Part shown: positions 63,001 through 64,000 of the stretch, piece after piece
Layout of the letters: each line of letters begins with the position of its first letter
How positions within the stretch are numbered: position 1 is the stretch's first letter
Assembly (NCBI GenBank): GCA_963082875.1
Contig: OY720101.1
Span: 3,906,001-3,970,000, forward strand
Source: Corella eumyota
Lineage: Eukaryota > Chordata > Ascidiacea > Phlebobranchia > Corellidae
Direction of reading: 5' to 3'
DNA length: 64,000 nt
The notes under the pieces: generated by a model
The model's input: only the letters and a program-made list of their open reading frames with translations
Database searches by the model: none
What the model was told of the DNA's origin: nothing
Made by a program: the position numbers and the translations under genes

Positions 63001-63964
63001 ATAAACACTTAAAATTTGTTAAAAATATGGCAAAGATTTACCTTAAAATTACATTCTCAAAATTATTACAGGTAATTTTAAGATCGACAAATTCAATCTC
63101 GCGAGGTAGTACTCGAGTAAATGCAAATCCATTTCGGTCAACCCCCGAAACTGAGATTAGGAATGCCCCTCTAGGTGGGTTGGTTAAAGGAACTCGTAAA
63201 TTATTTGATCTTGGAAAGGCAACACTGCAAAAAATATTTTGTTGACAACCCTGAGAATTATTTAAATTTTAACACACAATTTAAATCTGATTTTAAAAAT
63301 CAAAACAATAAATTTAAAGTAAAAAGTACCATAACATACAATATTTTATTTACTCGCTGAAGTCGTAATTATTTTTTGTTAGTTTTAAACAAATATGTAT
63401 ATTTTATATAATAAATAACTCGCCTGTGAGATTGAATAACTACCCCAGTAATCGGGTTAACGCAGTTTATTGATGATATTTCTTCTTCTGGCAGTTTCCC
63501 AAAAGTATCCAACAAAACAATAATTTTATCTTCGCTAATAGGCTGCCCTTTTAGAAAAAAAAGATAAACTGTTATATTAAAAAATAAACTAATTCTTTTT
63601 ATATATTTAATTAAGGTCGACTTTACGACCTTAACATAGAGTAACATCCGTTACTTAGACCCAGTCTCAAGTTGCCTACCTCAGTTTAAGATATTATAGG
63701 TTATAATTGCCCGATAATTAGACTGCTGATCAAGTATTGACTCAGCAGAAGTTTATACCGTTTATGGCATCTTACTCAAGGGTGCTACAGCATAAAAGCA
63801 GTGAAAATCCAACCCATGACCATGTATGGTAAAGTCAAGTGTTTTGACCACTACAATCTAATCTAAAACTTACTGTCATTAAATCTTTCAAGAACAACGT
63901 TTCCGCCAATAGTAACATTCTTGGCTAGGGTGACAATAACACCAAGAGTACTTCTAGCCGTGAT
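56861..63964 (-). CDS. Inter-alpha-trypsin inhibitor heavy chain-like protein (VIT-vWA-ITIH C-terminal), 22 exons, 5' partial
   Basis: This is the 3' part of a gene for a probably secreted or extracellular-matrix protein. Twenty-two exons chain without a frame conflict to 1,069 codons plus stop. Residues 1 to about 235 look like two beta-sandwich modules. A VIT domain covers about 236-358 (ITSRFAQTVITS, FISNFTLTIDG). A vWA domain covers about 466-645 with all MIDAS residues: D472-I-S-G-S476, T543 and D576 in FLTDGRPNVGETN. The ITIH C-terminal domain covers about 830-1069 (SICFN, SERMTGILAIF, KCWFIND). Vertebrate heavy chains are cut at Asp-Pro-His-Phe and linked there to chondroitin sulfate; the aligned residues here are N833-P-Q-I836, so that chemistry is probably absent. 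Start codon and signal peptide lie beyond the right edge. Family assignment is from remembered ITIH sequences and is strong; the exact role is unknown. Confidence 0.92.
57276..57457 (-). CDS. ITIH-like gene, window exon 21 (residues 959-1019)
   Basis: Acceptor TTTTAACATACAG, donor ATTAA/GTAAGT. It reads VFTHSKLPGVLDHVDLRVEE then HIGFSERMTGILAIFPRKKE, matching the heavy-chain segment D-F-L-G-F-Y-V-x-D-S-x-x-x-S-x-x-x-x-G-L-L-G-Q-F. Confidence 0.92.
57718..57885 (-). CDS. ITIH-like gene, window exon 20 (residues 903-958)
   Basis: Acceptor CCATTTAG. The donor is GAG/GTGACT, weaker than most in this gene. It reads KFQQWKFTTSALLTTQKRGV and ends VTVSIKNRVQFE, corresponding to the beta-rich part of the heavy-chain C-terminal domain that ends V-T-F-x-V-x-L-H. 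Confidence 0.85.
58001..58138 (-). CDS. ITIH-like gene, window exon 19 (residues 857-902)
   Basis: Acceptor ATATCTTTTAG, donor ATTACA/GTAAGA. It reads NIVHDIISGIAVNAKFAKDS and ends EIGIVFANHGVQIT, matching the heavy-chain L-V-x-D-P-x-T-G-I-x-V-N-G-Q-L and L-G-I-A-x-x-x-x-x-F-Q-I-E-V-T strings. Confidence 0.92.
58268..58508 (-). CDS. ITIH-like gene, window exon 18: start of ITIH C-terminal domain (residues 776-856)
   Basis: Acceptor TTATTTTAG, donor AAGCGG/GTATGT. It opens with FNLVAPALTALIIERP, matching Y-x-F-V-T-P-L-T-S-M-V-V-x-K-P of heavy chains, and ends VNPQIVLQLHNQLSICFN. The latter aligns with the D-P-H-F-I-I-x-V-P...L-C-F-N segment. The linker between the two is short compared with vertebrate heavy chains. 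The D-P-H-F site reads N-P-Q-I (codons at 58339-58328). Confidence 0.92.
58699..58823 (-). CDS. ITIH-like gene, window exon 17 (residues 735-776)
   Basis: Acceptor TGTTATACAG, donor CTTCA/GTATGT. It reads QLRNFLELNGLLRQLRATDE then ADELNIRNFVIAKALQ, matching the helical heavy-chain stretch R-L-W-A-Y-L-T-I-x-x-L-L followed by L-x-x-x-A-L-x-L-S. Confidence 0.9.
58966..59054 (-). CDS. ITIH-like gene, window exon 16 (residues 705-734)
   Basis: Acceptor TTTTCGTTAG, donor GTTGAT/GTAAGT. It reads AVRDDKNSIDINQVALPTDL then SGICSNTEVD. This is the least conserved stretch between vWA and the C-terminal domain; it is supported by frame continuity and splice sites. Confidence 0.8.
59204..59289 (-). CDS. 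ITIH-like gene, window exon 15 (residues 676-705)
   Basis: Acceptor ATGGCTTTAG (weak pyrimidine tract), donor ACGAG/GTAAAA. It reads SGQELVVVGEIDPQSQLQFE, matching the heavy-chain G-S-E-x-V-V-A-G-x-x string. Confidence 0.85.
59586..59698 (-). CDS. ITIH-like gene, window exon 14 (residues 639-676)
   Basis: Acceptor AAATTTTAG, donor GGAAG/GTTCGT. It reads ISNFYGEISVPIAAEIDISY then PPGFIELVSTSRFDRIG, corresponding to the heavy-chain F-Y-x-E-V-A-x-P-L-L and Y-P segments just after the vWA domain. Confidence 0.9.
59777..59897 (-). CDS. ITIH-like gene, window exon 13: vWA end (residues 598-638)
   Basis: Acceptor AAGAAATAG, donor ATTCAG/GTACGA. It reads FGINTIGFGSLVDSRFLAGL and ends GSFVQIFEDIDAHIQ, matching the heavy-chain L-G-F-G-x-x-V-x-x-x-F-L and R-I-x-E-D-x-D-A strings. 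Confidence 0.92.
60039..60138 (-). CDS. ITIH-like gene, window exon 12: vWA, T-D-G-x-P motif (residues 565-598)
   Basis: Acceptor TTTAACAG, donor AATAG/GTATTT. It reads FIVFLTDGRPNVGETNSTTI. The L-T-D-G-x-P-x-V-G-E-T-N string is the signature of heavy-chain vWA domains; D576 is the third MIDAS residue. Confidence 0.94.
60327..60522 (-). CDS. ITIH-like gene, window exon 11: vWA middle (residues 500-565)
   Basis: Acceptor TTTTATAG, donor ACAA/GTATTA. It reads DTFNIIVFNTITTVWRPEVM, then VVPQGATDILTPLEMSISLL. The second metal-site residue is T543 in G-A-T-D, matching G-G-T-N in heavy chains. Confidence 0.92.
60767..60914 (-). CDS. ITIH-like gene, window exon 10: vWA start, MIDAS motif (residues 450-499)
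   Basis: Acceptor CTTTTTAG form (TTTTTAG). It reads VIVHFYVPDF, then RVVFTLDISGSMFGRRISQL, with the metal-binding D-x-S-G-S at 472-476. The downstream border must be the GC donor ACCAAT/GCAAGT: the GT one step on (GCAA/GTTAAA) gives the wrong phase for the next exon. Confidence 0.9.
61138..61272 (-). CDS. ITIH-like gene, window exon 9 (residues 405-450)
   Basis: Acceptor GATTTTTAG, donor GGAGA/GTAAGT. It reads NNAQVMYQPSAEEQTRN then LNGRFGIEYSVQGSQSG, corresponding to the heavy-chain A-H-I-x-F-x-P-T-x-x-Q-Q and L-x-G-x-F-x-V-x-Y-D-V segments. Confidence 0.9.
61448..61615 (-). CDS. ITIH-like gene, window exon 8 (residues 349-405)
   Basis: Acceptor TTTGTTACAG, donor CGAGG/GTATGT. It reads RYMFDLAIAMPQAVLNFSID and onward to FPVTNIRG, and corresponds to the region between VIT and vWA in heavy chains (V-x-I-x-E-P-Q-G-I). 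The intron before it carries a SINE-like copy. Confidence 0.88.
61735..61905 (-). mobile_element. SINE-like copy in intron of ITIH-like gene, 5'-truncated
   Basis: It shares an ordered set of segments with the copy at 63611-63863: a B-box-like GGGTTGACCC, CTGTAGCGCCCTTAAGTAAG, ATAAACAGTAT, GCTGAG.CAATACTT, ACTGGGTC, GTAACG and GTCGACCT. The tRNA-like 5' part with the A box is missing. It accounts for most of the 327-bp intron at 61616-61942. Identity is moderate, so both copies are old. Confidence 0.65.
61943..62082 (-). CDS. ITIH-like gene, window exon 7: VIT end (residues 303-349)
   Basis: Acceptor TTTTTTTAAG, donor GGAAG/GTAAGT. It contains VRVEPFSEVTIQLTYQQLV, matching the heavy-chain V-x-P-x-S-x-V-T-F-x-L-T-Y-E-E-L-L strand. 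The usual Y-x-x-A-x-x-x-G-x-x-A-G-L-V segment just before it is not recognisable and the linker is about eight residues shorter. Confidence 0.9.
62213..62336 (-). CDS. ITIH-like gene, window exon 6: VIT core (residues 261-302)
   Basis: Acceptor TTTGCTTTATAG, donor ATTGCT/GTAAGT. It reads SEFFVLLPANAFISNFTLTI then DGVIFVARVEAESIA, closely matching the P-x-x-A-F-I-S-N-F-x-M-x-I-D-G core of heavy chains. Confidence 0.92.
62452..62608 (-). CDS. ITIH-like gene, window exon 5: start of VIT domain (residues 209-261)
   Basis: Acceptor TTTTTCAAACAG, donor AATAG/GTAAGA. It contains RSDITSRFAQTVITSIVHN, which lines up with the conserved V-T-S-R-F-A-H-x-x-V-T-S opening of heavy-chain VIT domains. Confidence 0.9.
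62682..62908 (-). CDS. ITIH-like gene, window exon 4 (residues 133-209)
   Basis: Acceptor TTTTTTTTCAAG, donor ATTG/GTAAGT. It reads RPDNKPVVVSFNLNHFGPF, then NGSLSPSSVEVDSTRSESAT and FGTSVVITII, the strand pattern of an immunoglobulin-like beta-sandwich (SPSS-V-x-x-x-x-x-x-S-A-T-F). Confidence 0.87.
63042..63224 (-). CDS. ITIH-like gene, window exon 3 (residues 72-133)
   Basis: Acceptor TTTTTTGCAG, donor TTAAG/GTAAAT. It contains GAFLISVSGVDRNGFAFTRV, a G-x-D-x-x-G-x-x-F-x-R-V pattern that I associate with the module following the vWA domain in hemicentin and VWA7-type proteins. That likeness is from memory and unsearched. Confidence 0.85.
63424..63547 (-). CDS. ITIH-like gene, window exon 2 (residues 31-72)
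   Basis: Acceptor TTCTAAAAG. The donor appears to be the non-canonical CACAG/GCGAGT. The only nearby GT (GGCGA/GTTATT) would throw the next exon out of frame into an early stop. It reads QPISEDKIIVLLDTFGKLPE and onward, and looks like part of an Ig-like or beta-sandwich fold. Confidence 0.75.
63611..63863 (-). mobile_element. tRNA-derived SINE-like copy in intron of ITIH-like gene
   Basis: On the minus strand it begins with a tRNA-like head: A-box-like TAGTGGTCAAAACACTTGAC, then about 30 bp on a B-box-like GGGTTGGATTTTC. A body shared with the copy at 61735-61905 follows, ending GTAACGGATGTTAC...GTCGACC. It fills most of the 326-bp intron at 63548-63873. The B box departs from the GGTTCGANNCC consensus, so it is probably inactive. 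I cannot name the family. Confidence 0.65.
63874..63964 (-). CDS. ITIH-like gene, window exon 1 (residues 1-31)
   Basis: Acceptor TTTTTTTAG, donor ACA/GTAAGT. It starts in phase 0 and reads ITARSTLGVIVTLAKNVTIG and onward to ERFND. The alternating hydrophobic pattern suggests beta strands. The coding sequence continues upstream past the window edge through the intron that starts at 63965. Confidence 0.75.
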
Positions 63965-64000
63965 CTAAAAAAACAAATTGCTGTAGTTTAACTTTTGTCC
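63965..64000 (-). other. Intron cut by the window edge
   Basis: Only the 3' end of an intron is visible, with a T-rich tract and TTTAG acceptor. The gene's start, signal peptide and promoter lie beyond the right edge. Confidence 0.75.

Noticed and set aside
58421-63360. Plus-strand open frames of 61-82 codons at 58421, 61037, 61373, 63027 and 63175
   Set aside because: They overlap exons of the minus-strand ITIH-like gene in other frames and run into its introns. They are shadows of the coding strand.
63800-63863. Functional tRNA gene
   Set aside because: The B box departs from consensus, no acceptor stem can be paired, and the sequence continues into a SINE-like body shared with a second intron copy.
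56272-64000. Retroviral, LTR or other capsid-bearing elements
   Set aside because: No reverse transcriptase, integrase or capsid-like reading and no paired long terminal repeats were seen in the unique part or the array.

Overview
The window has two unequal parts. Positions 1-56271 are one uninterrupted tandem satellite: about 180 head-to-tail copies of a roughly 312-bp unit (about 77% A+T) that continues off the left edge. Positions 56272-64000 are unique, AT-rich, intron-rich DNA carrying the 3' part of one gene on the minus strand. Short introns with GT(AAGT)/TTTTAG borders, a metazoan extracellular protein family and two tRNA-derived SINE-like insertions point to an invertebrate animal nucleus. 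An AT-rich cnidarian would fit, but the species cannot be named from this sequence.

The satellite has at least three tiers. Single-monomer variants (an 8-bp deletion, a 5-bp GACCT duplication, an ATATAAT variant and others) recur in fixed order and define 6- to 7-monomer blocks (A, about 1.9-2.2 kb) and a 23-monomer block (B, 7,160 bp). A and B alternate as B-A-A-B-A-A-B-A-A, giving a super-period of 12.5-14.7 kb. The second B block equals the first plus exactly one 1,565-bp, five-monomer internal duplication. From about 37.7 kb the array changes to a different set of variants, with a 3,466-bp (11-monomer) tandem pair at 40.7-47.7 kb and a pair of blocks offset by 2,195 bp at 48.2-52.2 kb. 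Its last four or so monomers, next to unique DNA, are the most worn. No gene is supported inside the array.

The gene lies 589 bp beyond the array and is transcribed toward it. Twenty-two exons can be chained in one frame (3,210 nt, 1,069 residues plus stop); the 5' end is off the right edge. The product is related to inter-alpha-trypsin inhibitor heavy chains: VIT domain, vWA domain with a complete MIDAS, and an ITIH-type C-terminal domain. It differs in two ways. About 235 residues of beta-sandwich-like sequence precede the VIT domain, and the Asp-Pro-His-Phe site used by vertebrate heavy chains for covalent glycosaminoglycan linkage is Asn-Pro-Gln-Ile here. Two of its 21 introns appear to be GC-AG introns, two carry SINE-like copies, and a phase-compatible alternative last exon with a hydrophobic tail lies between the gene and the satellite.
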